This document shows positions 49,321-62,636 of a stretch of 64,000 nt of DNA, one piece after another (the first letter of the stretch is position 1; each line of letters starts with the position of its first letter). Position numbers and translations under genes: made by a program. The notes beneath the pieces are model-generated. The model was not told the origin of the DNA. It was given only the letters and a program-made list of their open reading frames with translations, and ran no database searches. Location: contig VXAI01000115.1 of assembly GCA_013399305.1 (NCBI GenBank), positions 2,610,362 to 2,674,361 on the forward strand, in the 5' to 3' direction. The stretch is from Rostratula benghalensis (lineage: Eukaryota > Chordata > Aves > Charadriiformes > Rostratulidae).

Positions 49321-52149
49321 GGGGGAGGGTGTTGAAAAAACCTCCACCCTTCTATTTCCACTCCACAGTTTTGGGGGGGTTTTTTCTGGTGAAAATTTAA
49401 AAGCTGTAGATGCTGGCTGAAATCGGCAGTGAAAAGTCACTAAGATGGATAGCTTGACCTTGATAGGTTTACATGCCAGGACAAACTGAGATACCTGCAG
49501 AGCCTTGAACAACTATGTGCTGTGTAAAACCCTGGAGTGGTATGTGCTATTAGCTGGTGGCAATGGCAGTGGAACAATGCAGTAACAGCAACAGCTAAAA
49601 GCACAGCGGAAAAATCTGCCTTTCACTGAGAGGTCCAGGATACAGAAAGTGGTGACATAGGTCCCGTAAGGGCCCTGTAACAGTCCAAGATTTGTGTATC
49701 AAATACCTACAGATAGCACAGCACAAGAGTCTTCCAAATGGCACATGCCACCTTGTGAGCAGTCTTTCTGGTTATCATCATTCCCACTTCAAATTGTCTA
49801 GCAAATGAAATTTGTGTTGTAAGTTTCCAAATAACCTCTACAACCCCTTCCTCAGCATTTCCTCAGGTGGCTCAGGTTTCCACGAATGCTTTCTTCTTTC
49901 CACAGCTGATCATCCTTCAGAATGCTCCTCTGTTGCTGTCATGGGTCTTTACCAGTCCTGCCACCAGGTAAAAAGGCAGTTTGCAACTCCTTAAGGTGAG
50001 GACCACGTGCAGTTGTGAATTCTACCTCTGCTTGGAGCCTAGGGCACAGAGCAATGCGCAGTGGGAACCTGCATGCCTCCAGATTGACACTTGTAGGACT
50101 GCTACCATGACCAAGAAATCTGACTTGTCACTGCTGCTTGCAAAAGGCACATAAACAGCATTGATATTCACTGGTATCCTCCTGCTGAAATAGCATCCAA
50201 GATGTAGTGTGCATTTATTTTGAAGACAGGAGAACCAACACTCCCCAAGGAACTCTCCAGAATGATTGTCAGATCAGCTCCTGATGAGCCAAGGCCAGCC
50301 AAAGGACAAAGTGAGACAGCAGGCAGTGGGCCTGCAGCATAGAAATATCACATGGGGTATTCAACTAACACATACATGTGCCATGTATGAAAGGGGCAAA
50401 ATGCATTCTGACAAATAACACATAAAGCCAGCATTAATGACTGCAGAACAGGTGTTACAGACAGGCTAAAAATACTTACAGACAGCTCTGTCATGTCATG
50501 AATGCAGTACTCACCTCTCACATGGAAGAGCATTGGCCACATCCCTGCTCTTGATTAGGAAGAAGACGGAACTGAAAACTGCTTTCTTACATGAGTGCCC
50601 AAAATGGACCAGTAGTTGATCCTACACAGGTCAATGGCTTTGTCTGGAGTCCCATTCAGAGACAGTGGAGGAGCTGTGCACGTGCTGTGGAGGAGCTGTT
50701 CGCACCCAGCTCGAGCTGCAAAAAGCAGCAGGCACCTGAGACAAGCTGCCATCAGTGGAAACCATTGCTCAGTTTGTGATTTACATTGGACTGTATACAT
50801 TACACTGGATATGTATTTAAATATGCAGAAGACAACTTAGGGTGGGGGCATCATTTCAGCATTTAGCCAACCTTGTACCCCTCTCCTGCTCGGCACTGCC
50901 AAAGTACTTTTGCTTCCATCCTCTGACTGATCTCATGTTATTTAAAGTGGCTGAAAAAAGGTAAAGATAACAGTTGTTATTGTAGCATGTTTACATGCAT
51001 TGATGTGCAATAGAAACAGGGCCAAAAAAAAGCAATTGTGGTCAAGTGAACTACTGTAGGATAAAAAGAGATAAATAATTCAGATTCTCATTATAACAGA
51101 AGACTGCAGCTCCCATAGAGAGGAGGGAGACTGTCTTTGTGTGAATTGATATGCAGTGGCTGTTTAGTAGCCATAGCATGTAATCTAGCATTAGTATTAA
51201 CATAAATCAGTGGCAGGAATTAACAATATTTCTAAAGTCTTATATGATAACTGGATCCACACTATATTGTTTAGTCCTCCTGGGCATTTTAATAATCATG
51301 TAATAGAAATGTTGGAGTAGCTGAGATATTCTTTATATTGCTCTATGAAAAGTCTTTAATGCAATGTCTTTAGCAGACAGTTTTGATAGAATGTGTTGTA
51401 CAAAAAGAAATATGCCTATTTTGGTAATATGGGTATGTTTCATTAGCTCAGCCCGCAGCGATATGACATTACATTTAAAAAGGAATACAATTAATAACAA
51501 TGAGAGGGATTTTTTTTAGCTCTCGTAGTATAGCTGGAGGAACTGAGCAAGGTGTCAGGGCAATTAAATAGAGGCACTGTATTACCTTTGTCTGAACACT
51601 CATAACATCATCCTGTCTCAATACGTTGAATAGGGGATTTCTTTGCAGTAGGATTCCTAATTTATTTTGATGTTTCCTATAACTCAGATAATAATAAGAT
51701 GAACTTTTTTATTAATCTTTTAAAATGTACAAATCTTGGGAATTAGCATGTCTGTGGATCTGTATATTTTCCATTTTCCGTAGAGTATGGAATGATTGTA
51801 TGAGAGATACACACAATAGCTTCTCAGCACTGAACTTAATGGAACCATCATATCAGCACCGTGGAAAAGTACAAAATACTGCCAGTGCATGTACAGCACA
51901 TGGATTAGATAACTGCAGTCCAGGGAAAAAGTTATACTTTGAGACTATTAAAATAATCAACATGGGTATTATTTTATTCAGCATTAACCTTTATGTTCCG
52001 CGTTAAATGACAACGAAACTGGTGGAACACAATCCTTCCCTAGAGTAACAGAATCCAGCATTTCTTTCATCTCTAAAGAGGCTTCTTAATATCCTGCAAT
52101 CCCAAAAATGCTATTTTTCCCCCACTGCAGGTCAGATTTAATAACAGTA
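49321..52149. other. Intergenic DNA, no gene seen
   Basis: Non-coding. A 13-bp direct repeat (GTGGAGGAGCTGT at 50665-50677 and 50687-50699) is the only local structure noted. The part 51000-51700 is AT-rich and repeat-free, with motifs such as TTAATAACAATGAG and TGACATTAC, and is a weak conserved-element candidate. Confidence 0.45.
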
Positions 52150-53560
52150 ACAGGAGATAAATGGATTGGGTTCAGCTGAGCCTTTGGCAGCTCTGTGGAT
52201 GGGAGGCAGGGTTCTCTGCCCTCCCGGGAGAGGCAGCAGCAGAAGGCAGCAGAGGCACTGCTGCCATGGCCTCGGGGGACTGAGTCCTTCTTCCCATGAG
52301 GGAAGTAGTCCTTCCCGCTGTGCACATTTCTCTGCCAGAGGCTCCTCCGCTCATCCCAGTCCGCCCAGCAGGTCCGGGTGGGAAGGCCGGGAGCGCGCCC
52401 CGGTCCTGGGGATAGAGACCGTGAGGACTTGCCACAACCAGCTCCCAAATGCATATGAATGCTTTGAAAATGGAAGGCCAAAAGCGTTGCTTTTGCAATG
52501 GCAGCTCCCTTGTATTGCTCACACTCTCACAGCAGCAACAGTTATGTGGGAAAATGTGCCAGGCAGCTGCCGAAGCAGAAGCGACCTTCCCCTCTCCCCA
52601 CACCTCCACATGCCCCAGGCGCGCCGGCGCCATTTTATGGGTGCCCAGCAGCAGCACACCAGAGGCTGCAGGAAAATACCCTCCTGGGGCCTGGAGGGGA
52701 TTAATGATCAACTCCACAGCCGTTCATGAGTAACATATTACCGCCTGGCAGAGAACAGTTTCCCTACCCACCGAGCTCCGAGTTACTCCTCCAGCAGCAG
52801 GGCCTGGGTTAATGGCACACAGCGCCAGCCGCCCTGGGCAGCCGCTGCCCCTGGCCCTGCTTAGCCCCACACGTATGCAGTGGCACATGGCGCCTTGAGC
52901 CATTAAATCGCCCCAACGCACTGGCAAAGGCCTCCCCCTCCCCTGCTAAGTGTTATTGACATATCCATCAAAGATGGTGATGCATCAGCCGCCGGCCTGG
53001 GCCCCAGCAGGCCAGGCCAGGGGGGTGACATGCGGTCGCTGTGGCAACAGCAGGGCACGGGGCCTGCTGGGAGGGGTGTGGTGGCCGCCTGGCGGCCATG
53101 TTGGCCTGGTCCGGTGGGAGAGGCCTGGTGCCCTCCCATCGATCCGCCAGGCCTCGGCGCTCATCGACCGCTCCAATTTGCAGGAATTTACGGTATCGAT
53201 GTGGGGCTGATTAACATTTTGCGCCAGAGCGGTTCAATACGGGCTGGTAACAGCTTTTAATGATTAATTGACTTTTATGATTCTGCCTCAGCGCTGTCAG
53301 CGAGCTGTGAACGGCGGGCGCGCTCCTCCCCGAGCCGCTCTCCAGTGGCACGGGGCAGTGATTGAGTACCTGGGAAATTAGTGTCCTTGCTGTCTCATTT
53401 TATGAAAGATAAATGCTATGACATTTAACGCAGACCCTAATTTAGAACAGAACTAAGCAGATCATTTTGCAATTTAATCGTAAACAGGTAAATATCAAAA
53501 CTTGTTTAGCATTTCACAAGTTAGGTGGACAGACAGCAAAGGTAAAGCAAAGTAGGCAGT
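52150..53560. promoter_or_regulatory. GC/CpG-rich block with homeodomain and YY1-like motifs, candidate enhancer or promoter
   Basis: GC-rich from 52150 and CpG-rich at 52981-53340 (about 27 CpGs in 360 bases by hand count). It contains YY1-like GCGCCATTTTATGG (about 52628-52641) and GGCGGCCATGTTGG (about 53091-53104), GGATTAATGATCA (about 52698), TGATTAACATTTTGCG (about 53209) and TTTTAATGATTAATTGAC (about 53256-53273). It passes into an AT-rich homeodomain-rich tail. Frames of 187 codons (52166-52729 plus) and 181 (52172-52717 minus) overlap fully, which reflects GC-rich composition rather than coding. The mix of CpG island and AT-rich homeodomain clusters resembles vertebrate developmental regulatory DNA; this is inference. 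Confidence 0.4.
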
Positions 53561-56500
53561 GGGAGAATGGTAGAGGTAAGGTAAGGTAATGAGACTTAGA
53601 GCCAGTGTTGTTCGACTAATAATAATAACAGCCCTTTAAGTGTAGACAGTCTCACATCCACAGTTCAAGTATGTTCTTCCCACATGGTCATCTTCTTTCT
53701 TTCTTTTTCCTCCTATAATCTCACTCACTGTTCCCACGCTAGCTATAAAATGAAGGCTTCTGACACATGACATGATACCCCGAAAAAAAAATGTCACCTA
53801 CATTTAATCTGTTACCTAAAACAAACATAAACATTATGGAAAAATTGCAGGAAAGGAAAACAAAATTTTATTATACTCCATAACAACTGAAAAAAGATTG
53901 TCTGGAAGGCTGCGTGCTGTCAACTCCTACCTTCCTGTGTTCATATTTATAGCCTATTCCTTTGCATTCCTTTTAATTAAAAAGATTGTAAGTTTCTTTT
54001 TAAATAACTGTCTAAACAAAATGTCATATTATGCATGTTTATACATACAAAAGCTAAAATGGCATATTTTGATCCGCTTTGAAATTTTATTCTTTGCCTT
54101 TTCACCACTCTATCATCCCCTGTATTTGAGCTGGTTTACAGAGGAAATGAGGCTACAACGGGCCAGATTCTTAAATCATTTTGACCCACATTGGAAGAGC
54201 TGGAGAGCTGCCGAATCTCCCCATTCAAGGATTCCCTTGGCACGAGGGAGTTCCTAGCTCTTACAAAGCTGACAGAGCCAATTCCTATGCCATCTGTTCC
54301 CGCAGAACCCATTTAGAGGAGCCTACTGGGGGCAGAGTAGGGGTGCAATTGAGGCATTTCTGCGTTTTCCCTCTTCCTTTCCAAGATCCTCATGGGGGCA
54401 ATAGCTAACCTGTTAAAGTGCAGCATGAATCCAGAAACAGAAAGCTACAACAGGCTCCCCTGCAGCTCTTCATGTCCCTCAGAGCTACACCTTGTGTTTC
54501 TCTGACAAATTGTCTGGGATACTCCAAGAATCTGCAGATGAGGCCAGCTCAAAAGGCTCCGCTCTTTTAACCTGAATCATTTCATGGAAGCCGTTGTCAA
54601 GGAGCAATCAAAGAGTTAAATTGCAAAACTGATTGGGCAGCAGCCTCTGGGGAAAGGGAGAAAGGGGACAATCTTCTGGACATGGCTGAGTGCATCCACT
54701 TCTTAACCCTGAGCAGCAGAAGTCAGAAGAGCCCATCTAACAGCAGCCCTCGGTGCTGTCACACCAGCTATGTGATGCCTGGAAAGGGGTGCTCTGCTCT
54801 TGAATCAAAATTCACAGTGCTTAGTAAGACACCTAAAGCTCTGTGTACACTGGATGTTTGCCTATGGATTTGTCCTGATGAGCTTTGTGACCCCCCCTGG
54901 CATTGCGATCAAAGTGGCACATACTCAGGCCTGTATCTCCACCAGAAAGCTGAGAGATAGTAAAGGATGGCTTTTTAAACCACTTCTCCACTGGTGCCTC
55001 TTGTTACTCTGCCACCTCACAGTAGAAGCACGTCCCCTCCTTCTCAGGATGCAGTCAGGCAGGATGGCAGGGAAGTGGGGTGCATACTACCTGAAGTGAA
55101 GCAGGGACAGAGACTCCAGACAGTTGACCTATCTATCTCAGCAATGAGGTGGTGACTACACGCTGAGGGGAAGCCCTGACGTGCTCTTTCTTTGTATTTT
55201 AACAACACCATTCAGGTATTTGCTTCTGTCTCACAGCCTAAGCTTCTGGCATGTTCAGAGTGTGACAGCATACCACACTGTGCATGGGACAGACCAAGAG
55301 GTGCCTCACAGCTTCGTTGCCCCAAGGGAGAGAAATCAGAGCCGGTCCCCAGGGCTACTTCAGCTATGAAAGGGGAAGGGAAGCAGTGAAACGTGTCGGA
55401 GAGCAACACTGGGATGCTGCCATCACTGGGGGAATGACTGCTGATCCTGAGAGGAGCAGCAGGTTCCCTGATGCATACCCTGACCTCTCACTTTGTGTCA
55501 TCAGACAGCCTGGCTTTCAAGGATGCGGGACACTGGTTAAATGGCTATTATAATAGGCCATTATAACCCGGGCAAAGGTCAGTCTAAGCCACAGCTCTCA
55601 CTTGTTACACCACTTGTGCTAACAGCTGGCCCTCGACAGAACTCGAATGTGTCCACAGACTGTCCCTTCACTGACCTAGCAGTTTGAAGACCCAGGCTAA
55701 AGAGTGCGTGCATATTCTGGCTTTAGAGATCAGCAGTGAGTAAACTCCTGAGTTAGGCCACAGGCTTGGGCTAAGGTATAGGCAACATGCAGGTAGATAA
55801 AGCTTAAATTCCTTTGACATCAACTGAGGAAAGCTAACACTGAGAAAGTAATCATGTATAGATGGGCACAGTGAGACAAATGTCTGCTCCTCTCCTGTAT
55901 GGTGACCAAGCTGCAGTCCCAGAGCTGTGCATACCCACAGAGCTACAGCACCGGACCTAAGCTCAGAAGCCTTATCCAGAATGCCTTATATCCATTGGGC
56001 CTGGATCATGGATGGAGCAAATATGTCTATCCGTGCTCACCGATTTAAACATACCCTAAGAATGGGCACAGCAAGCTACGAGTTCCACCAAAGCTAATAG
56101 CAAATCCCAGTGAGGGGAGTTTTGCTCCCCATCAGAGCTGCAGTTAAGCGTGTCTTTGAACGTCAGTTTCTGAATGGGGCTGTCCTGTGTTTAGCTACCT
56201 TTATCACACACCTGGTGGTTGTCTCTGTTCTGTGGTGATAGCACTTTTAGATAGAAGCCTGTTGATTATGTGCCCCAGAAATGGGACACTAGCTCTATCT
56301 CAGCAGACTCTACAATAATATAAAGAAGGAGGTCTCATCAGAAGGATTTAGGTGAGTGTGGGAATAGTAACGAGAGAGTGCTTCTGTTTTCTCTGTGCTA
56401 GCTGGGTCAATGTGCAGCTGAGAAGGCAGCTCATAGAGCCAGACGGAGTAGAAAGGAGTTCTGTGAGCAGCACAGGCAATGAGTACTCCCACAGAGAATG

Positions 56501-57205
56501 GGAAGCTCTGAACCCTGGTTTTCACCCTGTGCCTGTCTCCATGCAATGCAAAAGCAGTGCCTCGCCTTTGCTCTGTTTAGCTCTGCAACTACCGACTTCT
56601 CAGCTGCATCGTGGCTTGCCTGAGTGCGAAATACGATGTAGTCCTCTCCCCTGCTACCTCTTCTCTCTCAATGACAGTCTCCTTAAGAGACCTTCTTAGG
56701 CTAAAGAGAACTGAAAACATTTATTTCCCGGAGTGTTCCAGCTGCCAGGCAAACACACGAAAGCAGTTGTCGTGTTTGAAAGGAAGTGGCTGAAAACGCT
56801 GAAACCCAGAGCGTATAAGACTATGCTGACATGGTCTTTTGCAGATGGAGGTGAGCCTGTTTTGTCCTTGTTCCAAGCCAGCTGGGGAAATGCTTTACTG
56901 TAAGCTGATCCTGAGCTAATGCAACTACACAGCTTCATGTTCAAAAGCTTGTAGTTAGCACCATGTGCCCCAGAAAACAAGCAGGAGGACTCTCAATTGC
57001 TGTCAAAAGCCAGAGTAGTCCTACGTGTTGGTCCTGTGCATCTTCTGGGGAGGATTCTGCTCGTTGGTTCTAACCCAACAGAGCATGAGATAGGGAGGGC
57101 CCAGCTTGTGAAAGGAAATAGGAATGGTTCAGCTATGTAGACCTGTAGCAGGGCCAGTTCAAAATGTAATACAAGCAAACTATTGCTTTTTCTGCCTCTT
57201 GTTGC
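53561..57205. other. Intergenic DNA, no gene seen
   Basis: Non-coding. A short AGGTA/AGGTAAGGTAA repeat lies near 53574-53588. The 119-codon frame at 53898-54257 (plus) is AT-rich and unrecognised. Composition is average and no CR1 is present. Confidence 0.45.
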
Positions 57206-57268
57206 AAAAAAAAAAAAAAATTAAAAAAAAAATCAAACCAAACCATAGAAACAAACAAAAAAACCCCA
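57206..57268. repeat. A-rich low-complexity tract
   Basis: A15-TT-A10 followed by CAAA/ACAAA-type sequence. Possibly an old poly-A tail, but no retrocopy is recognised on its 5' side. Confidence 0.7.
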
Positions 57269-57625
57269 ATAGCACTACCTTGCTTCAGACAGAACACAGG
57301 AGAATAAGGCAAAAGTCTGCATCTTGGGGCACTAATTGGTGCCTCTGCTTCTTTACTTCTCTGGCAGGACCAAGACCCTTGTTCTCCTGAATCTTCCTGT
57401 CCCGTCTCAGGCTCTGTCCTAGCCTTCACTGTACCTTAGCACTTTCTGATGCAAAAAAAGCCCCAGCTCCTCCAGCTGTAGGAAAGCTGCACTCCTTTTT
57501 ATTTGAGCTGGCTGTGGGTAGGAGTAGCTGGACACATACAGTAGGACTGGACTGGGTACCTAAGGAAGTCCCACCTGCAACATACCTGGCTGGGAGAAGC
57601 CTCACCAAGTTTGGCAGTATTTTGC

Positions 57626-57779
57626 CAGTTGTGGATGCCCCATGCCTGGAGGTGTTCAAGGCCAGGCTGGATGGGACTTTGAGCAACCTGGTCTAGTGGG
57701 AGGTGTCCCTGCCCATGGCAGGGGGGTTGGAACTTGATTATCTTTAAGGTTCCTTCCAACTCTAGCCATTCTATGATTT
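57626..57779 (+). mobile_element. CR1 LINE 3'-end fragment
   Basis: It begins abruptly at 'gttgtggatgccccatgcct' and runs through 'ctttgagcaacctggtctag' to 'ttccttccaactctagcc' and ATTCTATGATTTT. It covers only the last 150 bases of the element. It is nearly word-for-word like the 3' part of the copy ending at 38348, so both belong to the same subfamily. No coding capacity. Confidence 0.92.
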
Positions 57780-59592
57780 TCCACATGACCCTCAGTGTGC
57801 ACTTCTATTCTGCCTAAGTTGTGTTTTATGTACGTAAAAGACAGTTTAGGATCATGCCAAGGTTCATTGCATACTGCCTTAAAGAAACTCTGCCTGCTTA
57901 CCTGCAAAAAAGAGACTTTATGCTTCCTGCTCCCTTGGCAGGGGAGCTGAGGAAGCAGGAAACACCCTGGGTTGCCTGAATAGAGCACTAAAACAAGAGC
58001 CACAGAAGAGAAGGCAAACGGTGTGGGCAAAATCTCAGCCCCACCAAGATTTAGTCCGTGACATTTCCACTGACTTCAACAGCTTTCTGTTCTTTGCCTG
58101 TGCATCCTTGTGCCTGACTGCAGTCCTCTGTTAATGTCAAAGTGGTAATAAGTTGTATGAGTACTACAAATGCAACCTTCTCCATTTTTATTATGGTGTG
58201 GTACATGCTCTCAGTAGCAAGTGGCATCTCCATATATCAGGCCTTGTACATCGGGTAATACAGGAGGCGTCTTGTATTATTAAGAAAGTGTTTCTCTCAC
58301 AATGTGGTATGAGTAGCATCGAATCTTTTCCCTCACTATTCTGTCAGGTTTCGCTCTCTCTTCTTTTGCATTTTGGGCCGTACATATGCTGCATTCACTG
58401 AATACTCCCATATTCAGCCTCACTGACTTTTGTTTAGGTGCGTGGCTAGAGATGCTGGGGGAGGAGTGTGATGGACTGCATTTATAATTGCATCTCTGAT
58501 ATTTATCCATTCAAAAATAACACAATACATTTTTGAGCAAAAATAATATCCAGCGCTTTGCCAAGAGAAGCCATTGTTTTTCTGCAGCCACACGCCAGCC
58601 ATTCCTCAACAAAATTCCACACATTATCTTCTTTCACGGGTTCAGAGGGCAGGTACCAAGTGTAATTTCCACCTGTAGGCACTGATTTAGTTTTGATTTT
58701 ATGATTCCTCTTCCAGGTTTAGAACATAATTTAATTGGGCTTCTTATAGATTTCTTTGGCAATTTTTGAATATAAATATATATTTCTCCTTCTTGATTAC
58801 GATCCCCTTTAACTCACTGGATGTCCCAAATTATAAGCTTTGCATGGAATCAGTTGCCTTTGGCTATGTTTGGTATTATGTTACCTTCTGTTCAGTTAAC
58901 GGTGTGGAGATAGGCCATAAGCACTGGAAAAACCTCAAAGCTCTTTTCTGCTGTTTTGAAATTGAGAAAGCAGAAACATAATTGCTTTTGTTGGATCACA
59001 ATCCTGAATAGCAAAAGACTTTTTAAACATCTGCCCTTCCTTTGATTGGCTTTACATCTTCTCTCTTTTTTGTCTACTGTTCATTATTCTGCATTTTATT
59101 CACTAATGAAAAATTCTATCCATGACAATATTTTCATATGCTGTAAGATGACTGGGATTCAATGCATTTAATCTGATCTAGCCCTACAGAAAACCTTAAT
59201 AGAATGTGACAATATATGTTAATTCTGTGAGGTTTGTATTTCCTTCTTGCTCATGTAATATCTGATCTGTCCTGCCTACAATCTCAGTGCAATCTCCTGC
59301 AACCCTGATTTTTTACAGAGCTAGAGTCTAACTCCCAGGATGTATTTGCAACACCTATTGAAGCCAAGCAACACTGCATAGCTATATTTGAAATAAATTT
59401 TGTTCTTTTTGTCACCGGGGCCCGGCTCCCATTCAGATCTGTGGGAAATCCAGCACTGACTTAAATTCCACCACAATCAGGCATGGGAATTGTTCCATTT
59501 TACACAGGAGTCTTTCTGACAGGAGAACTCGTATTTGTCTCCACGTGCTGATCTCCCTCCCCTCTTTATCACTAATCGAATGGCTTGATATG

Positions 59593-59650
59593 ACTCTCTT
59601 CTTTTCTTTTCTTTTCTGTTTTTTGTTGTGTTCTTTTTTTTTTTTTCTTT
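59593..59650. repeat. (CTTTT)n and T-rich tract
   Basis: Three or four CTTTT units are followed by a TG-interrupted T-rich stretch. Low-complexity pyrimidine-rich DNA. Confidence 0.8.
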
Positions 59651-60242
59651 TAATACCACTGTCAAATACCTGTCATGATATTAGCATTCGTTCCCAGGGA
59701 AATGTAGCAGCCAGAAATAATGCTGATCCCTGAGTGGACCAGCATAATCTGTTCATTCTGCAGGGAATAGCTATCCTCATTCAATAATAATATTGAAATT
59801 AAGAAATAACACTCTGTCTTTTAACATGGGAAGACAATACAAATAATTGGGGAATTTCCTAATGAGTCTGTTATTAAAACAGTATCTAGAGGAAACCTGA
59901 GCATTCAGGCAACTGAAATGTGTGCTTTTATTATATTTTTTTTTTGCCTGTTTTGAGCATAATGCTTGACATCAATACCACAAGTATTTTCAGAGCTACC
60001 TGGGAATAAGGGGGAATGAAGTCAGGAGGCTTTTGAAAAGTCACTTCTGATTTTGCTCGTTTAAAAGCTAAGTATTTCAAGAGCAATGAGGGCCAAATTT
60101 TCAAGTGCCGATAGTCCCCAGTTGGATCCAGATTTTGAGAAAGATTCCATTCTCATTTACACTTCTCAATAGAGCATTTTTCCACAAGTGCTCAGCAGCC
60201 AGCAATTCTTTCTGGCCAGGAAGCCATTGAAAAAAGCTGGCC

Positions 60243-60261
60243 TTTTTTTTTTTTTTTTTTT
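60243..60261. repeat. Poly-T tract
   Basis: Nineteen consecutive T. No adjoining element is recognised on the minus strand. Confidence 0.9.
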
Positions 60262-60942
60262 CCTAGTGCCTAAAAAAGAACGGGGAGCTCTTTTGTGAAT
60301 CAGGTTCTTCAGACAAGTTATGCCTGATGAGCCTGACCCCGAGGAAAGAAGCAAAATATAACTTTCCCCTCTGAAACCTCTAGAGCCAGTGGGCACCAGA
60401 ATTACCCAGTGTACTGCTGGGCAGAGATACCTCTGAGAGAGCTAACTTGGAGACTGGAAGCAATGGAGAAACACCCATAATTCCTCCTGGAGCTTTACAG
60501 CATATGAGGGAACAAGTATTTCCATGAATACCAAAATTATTCCGGAAGCCTAGTTTCCAATGGAGTTAGTGTTTCATGGCTGACTGACATTTTAAATGAA
60601 TTATACTATTGCTGCGATGTGAATTCTGCCCTTATCAGACACTGGAGAACCCATAGGGGAGAGAAGCCTTGGCTGTGGAGTAGATTCCCTTATATCTAAT
60701 AAGGTATAAGCTCTGACTGAAGCTTTCCCTCACATACATCCAGTCTCTCTCCCAGGTGGATTCTCTCTGTGTCAAATGAGAACCAAGCGTGGGCTGCAGC
60801 CTCTCCGTCTGTAGGAAAACTTCAGCTTTCTGTTTTCACAAAAACTTACGAACTTGATTATCTCCAAAATGTCTACCTTTCTGCCAGGTTTGGCTACAAT
60901 TGGCCAATGGGTTCAAAGTTATTAGACAACCATATGCACAAG

Positions 60943-60975
60943 CACACACACACACACACACAGACACACACACAC
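60943..60975. repeat. (CA)n microsatellite, interrupted
   Basis: CA repeats with one GA interruption at about 60962-60964. It is the second CA microsatellite of the window. Confidence 0.9.
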
Positions 60976-61233
60976 TGCAGTTATATGAGCTGTGCTTCCT
61001 TATGGAGCCAGGCTAAAAAACACCCACTGCTAAACTCCAAACGACTGCAGCCTGCTGTGTCTACGAGCGAGTTGGGGAGGCTGTAATAAGGGAGTGAGTG
61101 GAAAGAGAAATAAATAGGTCTCTATCTCCCTGTCCCATATAGCTATCGGTCACATGTCTCCCTCCATCCCTAGCCATAGGTACTCCCCCTCAGACGCGAC
61201 CACTCCAGAGCCCTTTTTGGCGTGGAGCGTGCT

Positions 61234-61243
61234 GGGGGGGGGG
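61234..61243. repeat. Poly-G run
   Basis: Ten consecutive G. Such runs are prone to sequencing length errors. Confidence 0.85.
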
Positions 61244-62494
61244 TGCTGGTCAGGGAAACTGGAAGCGTTCCTGGCCAGTCTGCCAGTGTGAAGGATTGGC
61301 AGTGCTTCTTGCAGTTTCCTTTCCCATGAGCAACTAGCAGCAATCAAATACAATCTAGCCCTCATTATTTGCCGTTGGTTTCTTTGATTGTGATTTGGAA
61401 ATACGTTGCTAAGGAAAGCAAAAACCGTGGTTAACTGATTGATAGAAAATAAGAGTCATAGAAAACATCTGGAGAGCCAGATGAGTACAAGCCATTGTTT
61501 AGTTTAATACCCTTATAATATTTGCTGCAAACAGCCAAGCTGAAGGGTGGATTCTTCATCGTTTTTATTATGTGCTCATTCCAAAATATTAGTGAATGAG
61601 CTTTGACGGCAATGTTTGATCCATGCCCTTTTGCCCAGACATTACCATGTCTTGGCTTCATGAGGCAGTGTAAGGTCAAATTATCAGAACATAATATCAA
61701 AATGTAAGAATGGTCATATTGAATCGTACCAATGTCCCTCTAGACTCTTGTCTCTGATGGTGACTAACAGCAGATGTTTAGGGAAAAATACAAAGCCAAA
61801 AAATGCAGTCGTTGTTCTCCAATACACCCTCCTAGCTTCTAGTGATTAGCGGCTAGAGAACAAGCTGAGCCAGAGGTGGTATCTTTGTATTTAATATGGC
61901 TAGATGGATTTTTCTCTACTTGGATTCCCCCCCTCAGCCTTTGAAGGTAGAAATAATGAAGAACTTATGTTTCGTCTAGGAAAAACTGCTGAAGGGGGAA
62001 ATCTTACAGCTGGAAACTTTTCGAGTCACCCCTAGGAAGTGGACTCCATTAAGCTGCAGGGGCATGTCTAACCCTAAGTTAGAGACTCAGCCTCCAATTT
62101 GAACTTGCGGTGTTCACTCTTCAGCTAACCGTAGAGTTGCTGGGCAGCAGAAAGCAGTGAGAGAAACAGGGTGGAAGCAGACTAAAGCTGCCCAGAGTCT
62201 CTCCTCGGGGAAGCAGGAAGAGAGGAGACCAGCACATCACCTGGCCGACCATAGAACCCACCAGTTGCAGTCCTGGGAGTCAATGCCCTGATTGAAACAT
62301 GCTCCTCAGACGCCTTTGCGCAGGGTGGTCTCTGAGTACATAACAGATAGTTGACAGACATGTGGTTAATGGCCAACTTTCTTCAAGTCTTTCCAGGTCC
62401 ATTCCTATGTTGATCATAGTGATTCAACAACTGTGCTTTACACCTACGTCAGTGTGTTTTGGATTTGTTATGGAACCCTCTGTGGGCCCAGGAT

Positions 62495-62636
62495 GACAGA
62501 TAAGTATTAGCATATTTCCAATTTTACATACTGAAAATGAGACAAAGAGTTGAAATCACTTGCCTGAAGTCCACAGAGTGAATTGGGAACTGAACCAGGT
62601 GTAGAAACAGCACACTCCTCTGTTTGCAATGGCTAG
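62495..62636 (-). mobile_element. MIR-like ancient SINE relic, minus strand
   Basis: Read on the plus strand, 'ccaattttacatactgaaaa', 'gagacaaagagttgaaatca' and 'cttgcctgaagtccacagag' are followed by 'gaattgggaactgaacc' and 'cactcctctg'. This follows, in order, the reverse complement of the MIR consensus: the 'attttacagatgaggaaac' block, the 'acttgcccaaggtcacac' block and the tRNA-derived head. It is an old, strongly diverged copy shared among amniotes. Borders are approximate, and the assignment rests on recall of the consensus. Confidence 0.65.

Larger units (their letters stand above)
57780..62494. other. Intergenic DNA, no gene seen
   Basis: Non-coding DNA with several simple repeats listed separately. 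The stretch 60085-60170 ('gccaaattttcaagtgcc', then 'cattctcatttacac') may be another old sauropsid repeat relic. No frame above 125 codons is present and none is recognisable. Confidence 0.45.

Noticed and set aside
49087..49512. Frames crossing the N run
   Set aside because: They contain unknown residues from the gap and have no supportable continuity.
52166..52729. 187-codon plus frame and its 181-codon minus counterpart (52172-52717)
   Set aside because: Two mutually overlapping long frames on opposite strands in a GC-rich block are expected by composition. Neither shows a known domain.
30150..53560. Roughly equal spacing (about 11 kb) of three CpG-rich elements
   Set aside because: Three points give two similar intervals easily by chance. 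No mechanism is suggested by the sequence.
57499..57786. Minus-strand frame similar to frames at 38127-38357 (minus) and 43261-43449 (plus)
   Set aside because: The shared wording between the three frames is an antisense shadow of the same CR1 3' end, not a protein family.
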